A stretch of 64,000 nucleotides of DNA from Riemerella anatipestifer_F (GCF_037861325.1 NZ_JAFELW010000001.1); one strand, 5' to 3'. Positions 1-8,347 are shown, counted from the first letter of the stretch. Notes: generated from the letters alone by a model not told the origin. Made by a program: numbers and translations.

Positions 1-54
1 AACGGGGACTATGTGCGGGTGAAGCCGCAGCCGGGACATCCGACCGAAGAATAA
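1..54 (+). CDS. 3' end of the gene upstream of traI, probably traG (transfer ATPase)
   Basis: Eighteen codons ending in TAA at 52-54 are open from the window edge, giving a short C-terminus that ends in Pro-Thr-Glu-Glu. In this ICE family the gene before traI is usually traG, a VirB4-like ATPase, or traH. The visible residues are too few to identify it, so the name rests on gene order only. Confidence 0.5.
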   Translation, partial: NGDYVRVKPQPGHPTEE

Positions 55-56
55 CA

Positions 57-76
57 ACCACTAAAATCCAAAGTAA
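57..76 (+). promoter_or_regulatory. Repeated leader in front of traI
   Basis: The bases ACCACTAAAATCCAAAGTAA lie directly before the traI start codon. Almost the same string precedes traN at 4033-4052. Bacteroidetes genes seldom use Shine-Dalgarno pairing, so an A-rich repeated leader may help ribosome loading. That role is inferred; the duplication is seen. Confidence 0.4.
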
Positions 77-77
77 C

Positions 78-707
78 ATGAGAACAAGAATAACAATGAT
101 TATCTGCCTGTGCCTGCTTTTCGCGGGCAGGGCAAGCGCACAGTGGGTCGTAAGCGATCCGGGCAATCTAGCGCAGGGCATCATCAATGCCTCCAAAAAC
201 ATCATCCATACCTCCAAGACCGCCACGAACATGGTGAGCAACTTTCAGGAGACGGTGAAAATCTATCAGCAGGGCAAGAAGTATTACGATGCCCTCAAAT
301 CGGTGAACAATCTGGTCAAGGACGCCCGCAAGGTGCAGCAGACCATCCTGATGGTGGGCGACATCACAGACATCTATGTGAACAGTTTCCAACGGATGCT
401 CCGTGACGGGAATTTCAGACCCGAAGAGCTTTCCGCAATCGCTTTCGGCTACACGAAACTGCTGGAGGAAAGCAACGAAGTGTTGACGGAACTCAGGAAC
501 GTGGTGAACATCACCACGCTCTCCATGACCGACAAGGAGCGCATGGACGTGGTGGAACGCTGCCACTCGAAGATGAAGCGTTACCGCAACCTCGTGAGCT
601 ACTACACGAACAAGAACATCTCCGTGAGTTACCTGCGTGCGAAAAAGAAGAACGACCTCGACCGCATCATGGGGCTGTACGGGAACATGAACGAAAGATA
701 CTGGTAG
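78..707 (+). CDS. traI: Conjugative transposon protein TraI (DUF4141)
   Basis: 209 residues. The N-terminus is a cleavable signal peptide (hydrophobic core at residues 6-16, Ala-Ser-Ala cleavage site near 19-21), so the mature protein should be periplasmic or envelope-bound. The rest is mainly helical, with a Gln/Lys-rich segment around 50-90 and a basic C-terminal third. It matches the DUF4141 family always found between traG/H and traJ in Bacteroides-type conjugative transposons. Its exact role in the mating-pair channel is not known. The stop is 3 bases before the traJ start, so the two are co-translated. Confidence 0.88.
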   Translation: MRTRITMIICLCLLFAGRASAQWVVSDPGNLAQGIINASKNIIHTSKTATNMVSNFQETVKIYQQGKKYYDALKSVNNLVKDARKVQQTILMVGDITDIYVNSFQRMLRDGNFRPEELSAIAFGYTKLLEESNEVLTELRNVVNITTLSMTDKERMDVVERCHSKMKRYRNLVSYYTNKNISVSYLRAKKKNDLDRIMGLYGNMNERYW

Positions 708-710
708 CCT

Positions 711-1715
711 ATGAAGTTCGACAACCTTCATCAGATTTTACGTTCACTTTATGAGCAGATGATGCCGCTGTGTGGGGACATGGCTGGTGTGGCGAAAGGC
801 ATCGCCGGGCTGGGTGCGCTGTTCTACGTCGCCTACCGGGTATGGCAGTCGCTGGCGAGAGCTGAACCGATAGACGTATTCCCGATGCTCCGTCCTTTTG
901 CCATCGGTCTGTGCATCATGTTCTTCCCGACTGTGGTGCTGGGCACGATAAACAGCATCCTCTCACCCGTCGTACAGGGCACGGCAAAGATGCTGGAGGC
1001 GGAAACGCTGGACATGAACCGATACCGGGAGCAGAAGGACAAACTGGAATACGAGGCGATGGTACGCAACCCCGAAACCGCCTACCTCGTGTCCAACGAG
1101 GAATTTGACAAGCAACTGGAGGAACTCGGCTGGTCGCCCTCCGACATGGTGACGATGGCGGGAATGTATATCGACCGGGGAATGTACAACATGAAGAAGA
1201 GCATCCGCGACTTCTTCCGCGAGATACTCGAACTGCTGTTCCAAGCCGCCGCCCTCGTGATAGACACCGTCCGCACCTTCTTTCTCGTGGTGCTGGCGAT
1301 TCTCGGTCCGATAGCCTTCGCCCTGTCGGTATGGGACGGTTTCCAAAACACGCTCACGCAGTGGATATGCCGCTATATACAGGTCTATCTGTGGCTACCG
1401 GTATCGGACATGTTCAGCACCATACTGGCGAAGATACAGGTTCTGATGCTGCAAAACGACATCGAGCGGATGCAGGCAGACCCGAACTTCTCGCTGGATT
1501 CGAGCGACGGGGTGTATATCGTATTCCTCTGCATCGGCATCATCGGCTACTTTACCATTCCCACCGTTGCGGGCTGGATTATCCAAGCCGGAGGCATGGG
1601 CGGTTACGGTCGCAACGTGAACCAGATGGCGGGACGAGCCGGAAGCATGGCGGGCAGCGTGGCGGGTGCAGCCGCAGGAAACGCAGTCGGACGTGTCGGC
1701 AAATTGCTGAAATAA
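711..1715 (+). CDS. traJ: Conjugative transposon inner-membrane protein TraJ
   Basis: 334 residues. Hydrophobic stretches lie near residues 24-45, 63-85, 175-210 and 267-292, giving a multi-pass inner-membrane protein of the VirB6-like type that builds the channel base. The region between the second and third stretches is charged and probably extramembrane. The C-terminus (about 300-330) is rich in Gly, Ala and Met, a feature usual in the family. It follows traI after 3 bases and precedes traK, the standard CTnDOT order. Length and order support a complete gene. Confidence 0.88.
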   Translation: MKFDNLHQILRSLYEQMMPLCGDMAGVAKGIAGLGALFYVAYRVWQSLARAEPIDVFPMLRPFAIGLCIMFFPTVVLGTINSILSPVVQGTAKMLEAETLDMNRYREQKDKLEYEAMVRNPETAYLVSNEEFDKQLEELGWSPSDMVTMAGMYIDRGMYNMKKSIRDFFREILELLFQAAALVIDTVRTFFLVVLAILGPIAFALSVWDGFQNTLTQWICRYIQVYLWLPVSDMFSTILAKIQVLMLQNDIERMQADPNFSLDSSDGVYIVFLCIGIIGYFTIPTVAGWIIQAGGMGGYGRNVNQMAGRAGSMAGSVAGAAAGNAVGRVGKLLK

Positions 1716-1746
1716 TCAATGTGCAATCATAAATTGGAAAATATAA

Positions 1747-2370
1747 ATGGAATTCAAATCACTTAGAAACATCGAATCGTCGTTCAGGCAGATACGCCTG
1801 TTCGGTATCGTCTTCCTCTCGCTGTGCGCCGTGGTGACGGTGTGGAGCGTGTGGAACTCCTACCGTTTCGCAGAGAAGCAACGGGAGAAAATCTATGTGC
1901 TGGACAACGGCAAGAGCCTGATGCTCGCCTTGTCTCAGGATTTGTCGCAGAACCGCCCGGCGGAGGCACGGGAACATGTGCGCCGTTTCCACGAGATGTT
2001 CTTCACGCTATCACCTGAAAAAAGCGCGATTGAACACAACGTGAAACGTGCCTTGCTGCTGGCGGACAAGAGCGTGTACCACTATTATTCGGACTTCGCG
2101 GAGAAGGGGTACTACAACCGCATCATCGCCGGGAACATCAACCAAGTGCTGAAGGTGGACAGCGTGGTGTGCGACTTCAACGCCTATCCCTACCGTGCCG
2201 TGACCTACGCCACACAGAAAATCATCCGGCAGAGCAACGTCACCGAGCGCAGCCTCGTGACCACCTGCCGCCTGCTGAACGCATCGCGGTCGGATGACAA
2301 CCCGAACGGTTTTACCATCGAGGGTTTCACCATCATTGAGAACAAGGATTTACAGACTATCAAACGGTAA
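1747..2370 (+). CDS. traK: Conjugative transposon protein TraK (VirB8-like)
   Basis: 207 residues. A short cytoplasmic N-terminus (about 18 residues) is followed by one membrane segment near 19-40 and a soluble periplasmic domain. This is the topology of VirB8-like scaffold proteins of type IV secretion channels. Family members are about 205-210 residues, so it is full length. It sits 31 bases after traJ and 6 before traL. The call rests on the family pattern and order; I see no catalytic motif and none is expected. Confidence 0.87.
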   Translation: MEFKSLRNIESSFRQIRLFGIVFLSLCAVVTVWSVWNSYRFAEKQREKIYVLDNGKSLMLALSQDLSQNRPAEAREHVRRFHEMFFTLSPEKSAIEHNVKRALLLADKSVYHYYSDFAEKGYYNRIIAGNINQVLKVDSVVCDFNAYPYRAVTYATQKIIRQSNVTERSLVTTCRLLNASRSDDNPNGFTIEGFTIIENKDLQTIKR

Positions 2371-2376
2371 CAGGAC

Positions 2377-2685
2377 ATGAAAAGTATCAGAAAATCAATG
2401 TGGGGCATGTATTGGAAACTCCACGACAAACGGAAACGCTTGGCGGCAAGTCTCAAAGGGTATCTGGACGGCTTGCCGCCGGAAACACGCCGCCGCATCG
2501 TGCTGGGGATGTTCGCCGCCTTCGCGGTGCTTGCCCTTTACACCTTCGGCAGAGCCGTCTATGACATCGGCAGGAACGACGGCTCACATATGGAAACGGG
2601 ACACGCCGGACGGGTGGAACTGCCGACCCCGGCGGAAACAGGCAATCACTTAACACCTTATTTATATGGAACAGACAAAGAATGA
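2377..2685 (+). CDS. traL: Conjugative transposon protein TraL (DUF3989)
   Basis: 102 residues. A basic amphipathic N-terminus with many Lys and Arg precedes one membrane segment near residues 41-65 and a short polar tail. This matches the small DUF3989/TraL family. Its last 20 bases overlap the start of traM in another frame, which suggests translational coupling. Its function in transfer is undetermined beyond membership of the channel operon. Confidence 0.83.
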   Translation: MKSIRKSMWGMYWKLHDKRKRLAASLKGYLDGLPPETRRRIVLGMFAAFAVLALYTFGRAVYDIGRNDGSHMETGHAGRVELPTPAETGNHLTPYLYGTDKE

Positions 2686-4018
2686 ACCGACGAAAGAGAA
2701 CAAAGCTGCTCCCGAAACGGGGAAACCGAAAAAGGAGCGCGAACCGCTGACAGAGGCGCAACGGCTGAAACGGCAGAAGATGATCGTGCTGCCCGCTATG
2801 GTGTTGGTGTTCATCGGGGCGATGTGGCTGATATTCGCCCCGTCCTCCGGCAAGGAGCAACCGCCGGGAACGGACGGATACAACACCGAGATGCCCGACG
2901 CTGACAAGGCGAACCGGCAGATTATCGGCGACAAGCTGAAAGCCTACGAGCATGGGGAGATGGAAGAGCGTCAGGAGAGCCGCAACCGTGCCATCGGGCA
3001 GCTGGGCGACATGTTCGACCGCGAGATAGCGGGAACGGAGAACGGAGTGGACTTCGACCTCGCCAATCCGGGCGGCAAGGAAGAAAGGGCAAAGCCAGCC
3101 ACGCCGCAGACCATCCAGTCCTCCGCAGCCGCCTACCGTGACCTGAACGCCACGCTCGGAAACTTCTACGACCAGCCGAAAAACGACAATGCGGAGATGG
3201 ACGAATTGTTGGAGCGCATCGCATCGCTGGAGTCGGAACTGGAAAGCGAGAGGGGCAAGGCTTCCTCTATGGACGAGCAGGTGGCTCTTATGGAGAAGTC
3301 CTACGAGCTGGCGGCAAAGTACATGGGCGGTCAGAACGGAGGACAGCCATCGGCGGAACAGAGGGCAGAGCCAACTACCGTGCAGAAAGGGAAGAAGAAC
3401 AAGGCAATGCCTATCAGACAGGTGGAGCATCAAGTAGTTTCTTCACTCTCACAGCCTATGAGTAACGCGGAGTTTGTCGCCGCCTTATCGCAGGAACGCA
3501 ACCGGGGTTTCAACACGGCTGTCGGCACGGCGGAGGTATTGGACAGGAACACCATACCGGCGTGCGTGCATGGGGCGCAGAGCGTGACGGACGGGCAGAC
3601 GGTAAGGCTGCGCCTGCTGGAGCCTATGGCGGTGGCAGGCAGGACAATACCCCGGGGTGCGGTGGTGGTCGGCACGGGCAAGATACAGGGTGAGCGGCTC
3701 GACATCGAGATTACCTCGCTGGAATACGACGGCACGATTATCCCCGTGGAGCTTGCGGTCTATGACACGGACGGACAGCCCGGCATCTTCATCCCGAACT
3801 CGATGGAGATGAACGCCGTCCGGGAGGTCGCCGCCAACATGGGCGGCTCGCTGGGAAGCAGCATCAACATCTCCACCAATGCCGGGGCGCAGCTCGCCTC
3901 CGACTTGGGCAAGGGGCTGATACAAGGCACGAGCCAGTACATCGCCAAAAAGATGCGAACCGTCAAGGTGCATCTGAAAGCCGGGTACAGGGTCATGCTT
4001 TACCAAGAAAAATATTGA
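2666..4018 (+). CDS. traM: Conjugative transposon protein TraM (VirB10/TrbI-like)
   Basis: 450 residues. The first 38 are charged and cytoplasmic, followed by one membrane segment near 39-59, a Glu-rich linker and a coiled coil around 175-215. The C-terminal third carries the VirB10/TrbI-like core with a Gly-Arg-Thr-Ile-Pro-Arg-Gly stretch near 325-331. Such proteins span the periplasm and link the inner-membrane ATPases to the outer-membrane pore. The start chosen lies inside traL and gives the expected short cytoplasmic tail. Gene order and size agree with the family. Confidence 0.88.
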   Translation: MEQTKNEPTKENKAAPETGKPKKEREPLTEAQRLKRQKMIVLPAMVLVFIGAMWLIFAPSSGKEQPPGTDGYNTEMPDADKANRQIIGDKLKAYEHGEMEERQESRNRAIGQLGDMFDREIAGTENGVDFDLANPGGKEERAKPATPQTIQSSAAAYRDLNATLGNFYDQPKNDNAEMDELLERIASLESELESERGKASSMDEQVALMEKSYELAAKYMGGQNGGQPSAEQRAEPTTVQKGKKNKAMPIRQVEHQVVSSLSQPMSNAEFVAALSQERNRGFNTAVGTAEVLDRNTIPACVHGAQSVTDGQTVRLRLLEPMAVAGRTIPRGAVVVGTGKIQGERLDIEITSLEYDGTIIPVELAVYDTDGQPGIFIPNSMEMNAVREVAANMGGSLGSSINISTNAGAQLASDLGKGLIQGTSQYIAKKMRTVKVHLKAGYRVMLYQEKY

Positions 4019-4032
4019 AAACAATAAAAATT

Positions 4033-4052
4033 ACCACTAAAATCCAAAAGTA
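4033..4052 (+). promoter_or_regulatory. Second copy of the traI-type leader, in front of traN
   Basis: ACCACTAAAATCCAAAAGTA followed directly by the traN start codon. It differs from the traI leader by one added A. A weaker resemblance (ACCATCTAAAAATC) is seen before traQ at 6502-6515. Confidence 0.4.
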
Positions 4053-5039
4053 ATGAGAAAAGTAATCATCATGTTTGCCCTCGCTATGGGCATCATAACT
4101 GCCAACGCGCAGGAGAATGTAACCGTTGAAACGACCAACGGAAGTGAACAACCGACCTTGACGAAGGAGGTCTATCCGCAGAAGGAGGCGGACGGCGACC
4201 TATATCACGGGCTGTCACGCAAGCTGACCTTCGACCGCATGATACCGCCGCACGGTCTGGAAGTGACCTACGACAAGACCGTCCACGTCATTTTTCCGGC
4301 GGAGGTGCGCTATGTCGATTTAGGCTCGCCCGACCTGATTGCCGGGAAAGCCGACGGAGCGGAGAACATCATCCGTGTGAAGGCTACCGTAAGGAATTTT
4401 CCCAACGAAACGAATATGTCCGTCATCACGGAGGACGGCAGTTTCTACACCTTCAACGTGAAGTACGCCGCCGAACCGCTGTTGCTCAACGTGGAGATGT
4501 GCGACTTCATCCATGACGGCAGCACGGTGAACCGCCCGAACAACGCGCAGGAAATCTATCTGAAAGAGCTGGGCAGCGAAAGCCCGATGCTGGTGCGCCT
4601 TATCATGAAGTCCATCCACAAACAGAACAAGCGCGAGGTGAAGCATATCGGCTGCAAGCGTTTCGGCATCCAATACCTGTTGAAAGGCATCTACACGCAC
4701 AACGGCTTGCTTTATTTCCACACGGAGATAAAGAACCAGAGCAACGTGCCTTTCGATGTGGACTACATCACTTGGAAAATCGTGGACAAGAAGGTTGCGA
4801 AGCGTACTGCCGTGCAGGAGCAGATTATTCTGCCGCTCCGCGCGCAGAACTACGCCACCCTCGTGCCGGGCAAAAAGAGCGAGCGCACGGTCTTCACGAT
4901 GGCGAAGTTCACCATCCCCGATGACAAGTGCCTCGTGGTGGAATTGAACGAGAAGAACGGCGGCCGTCACCAGTCCTTCGTGATTGAGAACGAGGATTTG
5001 GTACGCGCGGGTACCATCAACGAACTTCAAGTACGCTGA
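4053..5039 (+). CDS. traN: Conjugative transposon protein TraN (DUF4138, VirB9-like)
   Basis: 328 residues. A signal peptide (about residues 1-19, ending Ala-Asn-Ala) exports it to the periplasm. The mature part is rich in beta-strand-type sequence, with repeated short hydrophobic stretches and few helices, in line with the DUF4138 family that takes the VirB9 position in the outer-membrane core complex. It follows traM after 34 bases, behind a copy of the traI leader, and precedes traO by 2 bases. Full length for the family. Confidence 0.88.
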   Translation: MRKVIIMFALAMGIITANAQENVTVETTNGSEQPTLTKEVYPQKEADGDLYHGLSRKLTFDRMIPPHGLEVTYDKTVHVIFPAEVRYVDLGSPDLIAGKADGAENIIRVKATVRNFPNETNMSVITEDGSFYTFNVKYAAEPLLLNVEMCDFIHDGSTVNRPNNAQEIYLKELGSESPMLVRLIMKSIHKQNKREVKHIGCKRFGIQYLLKGIYTHNGLLYFHTEIKNQSNVPFDVDYITWKIVDKKVAKRTAVQEQIILPLRAQNYATLVPGKKSERTVFTMAKFTIPDDKCLVVELNEKNGGRHQSFVIENEDLVRAGTINELQVR

Positions 5040-5041
5040 CC

Positions 5042-5617
5042 ATGAGAAAGTACATCGCAATAATCATCGCGTCGCTTGCCCTTTTTACAGGGCAGGCGCA
5101 CGCCCAGCGGTGTCTGCCGAAGATGCAGGGCATCGAGGTGAGGGCGGACATGGCGGACGGCTTCAATCTCGGCGGCAAGGACGGCGGGTACAGCTTCGGG
5201 GCGGCTCTCTCCACCTACACGAAGAAGGGGAACAAGTGGGTGTTCGGTGGCGAATACCTGTTGAAGAACAATCCCTACAAGGACACCAAGATACCCGTGG
5301 CGCAGTTCACGGCGGAGGGCGGCTATTACTTCAAGATACTGTCGGACGCCCGAAAGATTGTTTTCGTCTATGCCGGGGCTTCGGCTCTCGCCGGATATGA
5401 GGCGGTAAATTGGGGGAAGAAGGTGCTGCATGACGGCTCCACGCTGCACGACCGGGACGCCTTCATCTACGGCGGTGCGCTGACGCTCGATGTGGAGTGT
5501 TACGTGGCAGACCGTATCGCCCTGCTTGCCAACCTGCGGGAGCGTTGCCTTTGGGGTGGCGACACACGGAAGTTCCACACGCAGTTCGGGGTCGGTATCA
5601 AGTTCATCATCAACTGA
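5042..5617 (+). CDS. traO: Conjugal transfer protein TraO (outer-membrane barrel-like)
   Basis: 191 residues. It has a clear signal peptide (cleavage after Ala-His-Ala near residue 21). The body shows alternating aromatic and polar residues with Gly-rich turns, and it ends in a hydrophobic strand (Phe-Gly-Val-Gly-Ile-Lys-Phe), typical of small outer-membrane barrels of Bacteroidetes. TraO is always found between traN and traP. It starts 2 bases after the traN stop. The barrel idea comes from the sequence pattern. Confidence 0.86.
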   Translation: MRKYIAIIIASLALFTGQAHAQRCLPKMQGIEVRADMADGFNLGGKDGGYSFGAALSTYTKKGNKWVFGGEYLLKNNPYKDTKIPVAQFTAEGGYYFKILSDARKIVFVYAGASALAGYEAVNWGKKVLHDGSTLHDRDAFIYGGALTLDVECYVADRIALLANLRERCLWGGDTRKFHTQFGVGIKFIIN

Positions 5618-5624
5618 CACGGGC

Positions 5625-6527
5625 ATGGAAAGGACGGAAATAGATGCTGTCAGAAGGATGCCGCTTGCGGATTTTCTCGCACGGCTGGGGCATGAGCCTG
5701 TCAGAAGGAGCGGTAACGAGCTGTGGTATCTTGCCCCGTACAGGGGCGAGCGCACATCCTCTTTCCGTGTGAACGTGGCGAAACAGCTCTGGTACGACTT
5801 CGGTTTGGGCAAGGGCGGCGACATCTTCACGCTTGCCGGGGAGTTTCTGCAAAGCGATGACTTCATGAAGCAAGCGAAGTTCATAGCGGAAGCCGCCAAT
5901 ATGACGGTTGCCGGATGGGAAAAGCCCGTCTATCTCTCGAAGCCGACCGAATCCGTTTTTGAGGATGTGGAGGTCGCTCCGCTGCTCCGCTCACTGCTGA
6001 CGGAGTATTTAGAGGAACGGGGCATCCCTTACGCCATCGCATCCCGTCACTGCTGCCGCTTGAACTACGGTGTGCGTGGGAAACGGTATTTTGCCGTTGG
6101 CTTTCCGAACATGGCAGGTGGCTATGAAGTCAGAAGCCGATATTTCAAGGGTTGCATACCTCCGAAGTCTGTATCACTGGTAAAGGCGAATGACATCCCG
6201 GCTGACGAGTGCCTCGTGTTCGAGGGCTTCATGGACTTTCTCTCTGCCGTGACGCTTGGTGTAACCGGTAACGCTGACTGTCTTGTGCTGAACTCAGTCG
6301 CCAACGTGGAGAAGGCGGCGGGATTGCTGGACGGATACGGGCGCATCGGCTGCTTCCTCGACCGTGACGAAGCCGGACGGCGGACGCTTGCCGCACTTAC
6401 CATGCGATACGGGGAACGTGTCACCGACCGTTCCTCCCTCTATGACGGTTGCAAGGACTTGAACGAGTACCTGCAACTGACAACGAAAAAACAGAAAAAC
6501 AACCATCTAAAAATCGAAGAACAATGA
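5625..6527 (+). CDS. traP: TraP, primase-like protein with CHC2-type N-terminus and Toprim domain
   Basis: 300 residues from the ATG at 5625, chosen because it lies 7 bases after the traO stop and gives the usual family N-terminus; an in-frame extension would run inside traO. Residues 8-60 follow the DnaG CHC2 finger fold (Arg-Thr-Ser-Ser-Phe then Gly-Lys-Gly-Gly-Asp), but the zinc ligands are replaced by Trp, Leu and other residues. The C-terminal half is a Toprim domain with Glu-Gly near 195 and Asp-Arg-Asp-Glu-Ala-Gly near 245. It may prime or process transferred single strands. Its stop overlaps the traQ start as ATGA. Confidence 0.82.
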   Translation: MERTEIDAVRRMPLADFLARLGHEPVRRSGNELWYLAPYRGERTSSFRVNVAKQLWYDFGLGKGGDIFTLAGEFLQSDDFMKQAKFIAEAANMTVAGWEKPVYLSKPTESVFEDVEVAPLLRSLLTEYLEERGIPYAIASRHCCRLNYGVRGKRYFAVGFPNMAGGYEVRSRYFKGCIPPKSVSLVKANDIPADECLVFEGFMDFLSAVTLGVTGNADCLVLNSVANVEKAAGLLDGYGRIGCFLDRDEAGRRTLAALTMRYGERVTDRSSLYDGCKDLNEYLQLTTKKQKNNHLKIEEQ

Positions 6528-7027
6528 ACATACTGAACAACAGAAACAAGAGAACATCAATATTCAAGGCAGTGGCGTTATGCCTGATAGCCGCCATGTC
6601 ATTCACCCTCGTGTCATGTGACGATGACATGGACATCCAGCAGTCCTATCCCTTCACGGTGGAGGTCATGCCCGTGCCGAACAAGGTAGTAAAGGGGCAG
6701 ACAGTGGAAATCCGCTGTGAACTGAAAAAGGAGGGCGACTTTTCGGGTACGCTCTATACCATCCGCTATTTCCAGTTCGAGGGGGAAGGCTCGCTCAAAA
6801 TGGATAACGGCATCACCTTCCTGCCTAACGACCGCTACCTGCTGGAGAACGAAAAATTCCGCCTGTACTACACGGCGGCGGGTGATGAGGCGCATAATTT
6901 CATCGTGGTGGTGGAGGATAACTTTAGCAACTCCTACGAACTGGAATTTGACTTCAACAACAGGAATGTAAAGGACGACGATCTTACCATCGTTCCCATC
7001 GGCAACTTCAGCCCCTTGTTGAAATGA
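6524..7027 (+). CDS. traQ: Conjugative transposon lipoprotein TraQ (DUF3872)
   Basis: 167 residues from the ATG at 6524, which overlaps the traP stop by ATGA. That start gives a lipoprotein signal: basic residues, a hydrophobic core, then Leu-Val-Ser-Cys with the lipidated Cys at about 32, followed by Asp-Asp-Asp. The mature domain is a beta-rich DUF3872 fold. Its place after traP and before the lysozyme is the standard order. The role in transfer is unknown; an outer-membrane anchor for the channel is plausible. Confidence 0.85.
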   Translation: MNILNNRNKRTSIFKAVALCLIAAMSFTLVSCDDDMDIQQSYPFTVEVMPVPNKVVKGQTVEIRCELKKEGDFSGTLYTIRYFQFEGEGSLKMDNGITFLPNDRYLLENEKFRLYYTAAGDEAHNFIVVVEDNFSNSYELEFDFNNRNVKDDDLTIVPIGNFSPLLK

Positions 7028-7551
7028 TGCGTGTATTCATGACAATGCTCTGTTCACTTCTGACGGTCTGTTCTGTGTCCGCGCAGATCAGCCGCCAAGA
7101 GGGAACGGACGGGCAGGCGGCAATCTACCGACTGCCGCTTATGGAACGTGCTTTTTTATGCTGCCGCTACTTTGAAGGCTGGCACTCAGAAAAACACTAC
7201 CCATACGTCGGTTGGGGTCACAAACTTTTGCCAAACGAGAAGTATTCGGCACGAACCATGACAAAACGGGATGCGGATGAACTTTTGCGGAAAGACCTGC
7301 GCAAATTTGTCGCCATGTTCCGTAAATTCGGGGTTGATTCGATTTTGCTTGGCACGTTAGCTTACAATGTGGGACCGGCGAAGCTGTTAGGCAGCAAAAC
7401 AATCCCCAAAAGCACCTTAATCAAGAAGCTGGAAGCTGGTGACAGGAACATCTACCGTGAGTATATAGCCTTCTGCAACTACAAAGGAAAACGCCACGCC
7501 ATGCTGCTCAAACGGAGAAAGGCGGAGTTTGCGCTGTTGTATATCCCATAA
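7024..7551 (+). CDS. Lysozyme-like glycoside hydrolase (GH24 type) of the transfer operon
   Basis: 175 residues starting in an ATGA overlap with traQ. A signal peptide ends near Ser-Val-Ser-Ala at residues 17-20. A Phe-Glu-Gly motif with the probable catalytic Glu at 51 is followed by Tyr-Val-Gly-Trp-Gly-His, matching the phage-type lysozyme active-site region, and then by helices. It would open peptidoglycan locally for assembly of the mating channel. The last gene of the tra operon, it is followed by a strong terminator. Conjugative transposons of this family usually carry such a lysozyme here. Confidence 0.85.
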   Translation: MMRVFMTMLCSLLTVCSVSAQISRQEGTDGQAAIYRLPLMERAFLCCRYFEGWHSEKHYPYVGWGHKLLPNEKYSARTMTKRDADELLRKDLRKFVAMFRKFGVDSILLGTLAYNVGPAKLLGSKTIPKSTLIKKLEAGDRNIYREYIAFCNYKGKRHAMLLKRRKAEFALLYIP

Positions 7552-7568
7552 AAGGACTGACAAAACTG

Positions 7569-7607
7569 GCAAAAGACGTGCCATATTTAACTTGGCACGT
7601 CTTTTGC
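7569..7607 (+). terminator. Terminator of the tra operon
   Basis: Perfect 15-base stem (GCAAAAGACGTGCCA at 7569-7583, its complement at 7593-7607) around a 9-base loop, 18 bases after the lysozyme stop. Confidence 0.88.
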
Positions 7608-7916
7608 TCTATCACTTGATAGATTATCGTAGGATTTTCTCGTTAATTGACATCGTTGAGCCATTTTTGCCTATCGGTTTCCAAATAACACTTCAAGTTG
7701 TAAGTGTTGTGAGAGCAATACAAAACATAGTTATTAACCATAAAAAGTATAGCGAAATTATGAAGAAAGTATTTAGGAAAATTCAGAAAGGAACAACAAA
7801 AATGATTGAACGTATCAAATCGTTGGGGGAAATGGAGACGAAGCAGAAATGTGTAGTTCAACGGTTCGAGATTATCATTCCCCTCCACCAAAAAATAACG
7901 ACCCAATATATAGCCT
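7608..7916. other. Gene-poor spacer between the tra operon and the convergent accessory operon
   Basis: This stretch is less GC-rich than the tra genes. A possible 81-codon frame starts at 7760, but it runs through two hairpins and the opposite strand is open too, so I do not call it. I see no clear promoter, tRNA or repeat here. Confidence 0.5.
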
Positions 7917-7943
7917 CCGCAAGTTTTACTTGCGGATTTTTTA
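7917..7943 (+). terminator. Second hairpin with T-run
   Basis: CCGCAAG at 7917-7923 and CTTGCGG at 7929-7935 around a 5-base loop, followed by ATTTTTTA. It could stop + strand read-through or end a small transcript from the spacer. Confidence 0.65.
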
Positions 7944-7973
7944 GTTATCGCAGATTGGACAAAGGTTTCTTTG

Positions 7974-8032
7974 CTACTTTCTTTGTCCGCCATCATGCTC
8001 ACTGAAAGAAAGTAGGGCGGCTCTCGCCGCCC
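7974..8032 (-). terminator. Stacked inverted repeats ending the - strand accessory operon
   Basis: Two hairpins abut. CTACTTTCTTT at 7974-7984 pairs with AAAGAAAGTAG at 8005-8015. GGGCGGC at 8015-8021 pairs with GCCGCCC at 8026-8032. Read on the - strand, the GC hairpin comes first and is followed by a T-rich stretch, as in an intrinsic terminator for the operon that ends at 8039. Confidence 0.65.
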
Positions 8033-8038
8033 CGCCAC

Positions 8039-8347
8039 TCAAAAGCGTGTGTAAAGTCCCGTCACCATCGTGAACATTTCCTCCAGCATATCAAAATAGA
8101 TACCCTCGTGTACGGCAATGTCCTTTGTCTTGCACTCAAAGGTCTTTTTGCTGAACGTCCTGCGGTAGAAGCGCATATTGTAGAGGTCTGCCCCTTCGTC
8201 ATAGATGATGTCAAGGCGGTTGGCACTTGTTTTGTTCCTTGCAAGGCTCATCCGTAAGCCGTTGCCCATATCTATGAAATCACGGCTACCTGTCATGGCG
8301 GTGAAGCGTTTTCCGCCTATCTGCTGTAATATCGTCTTGGCTATCAT
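8039..8347 (-). CDS. ICE accessory protein of unknown function (102 residues)
   Basis: 102 residues from the ATG at 8345-8347, chosen because the longer frame would add an unlikely N-terminus across the intergenic gap. I do not recognise a named family. The sequence is mixed helix and strand, with a basic middle part, aromatic residues near 60-70 and an acidic C-terminal part. It is the last gene of the - strand operon, about 50 bases downstream of the next gene. Such small proteins are usual companions of pcfK/pcfJ in conjugative transposons. Confidence 0.7.
   Translation of the reverse strand: MIAKTILQQIGGKRFTAMTGSRDFIDMGNGLRMSLARNKTSANRLDIIYDEGADLYNMRFYRRTFSKKTFECKTKDIAVHEGIYFDMLEEMFTMVTGLYTRF

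Noticed and set aside
5490..5624. Longer TraP start inside traO
   Set aside because: It would overlap traO by 128 bases and the added residues do not fit the family N-terminus.
7863..7890. tRNA-like 3' end (GGTTCGA ... CCACCA)
   Set aside because: The T-arm stem does not pair and there is no matching acceptor strand upstream.
7760..8005. 81-codon frame in the spacer after the tra operon
   Set aside because: It reads through two hairpins, has an odd Phe/His-rich end, and the opposite strand is open as well. I see no family likeness.
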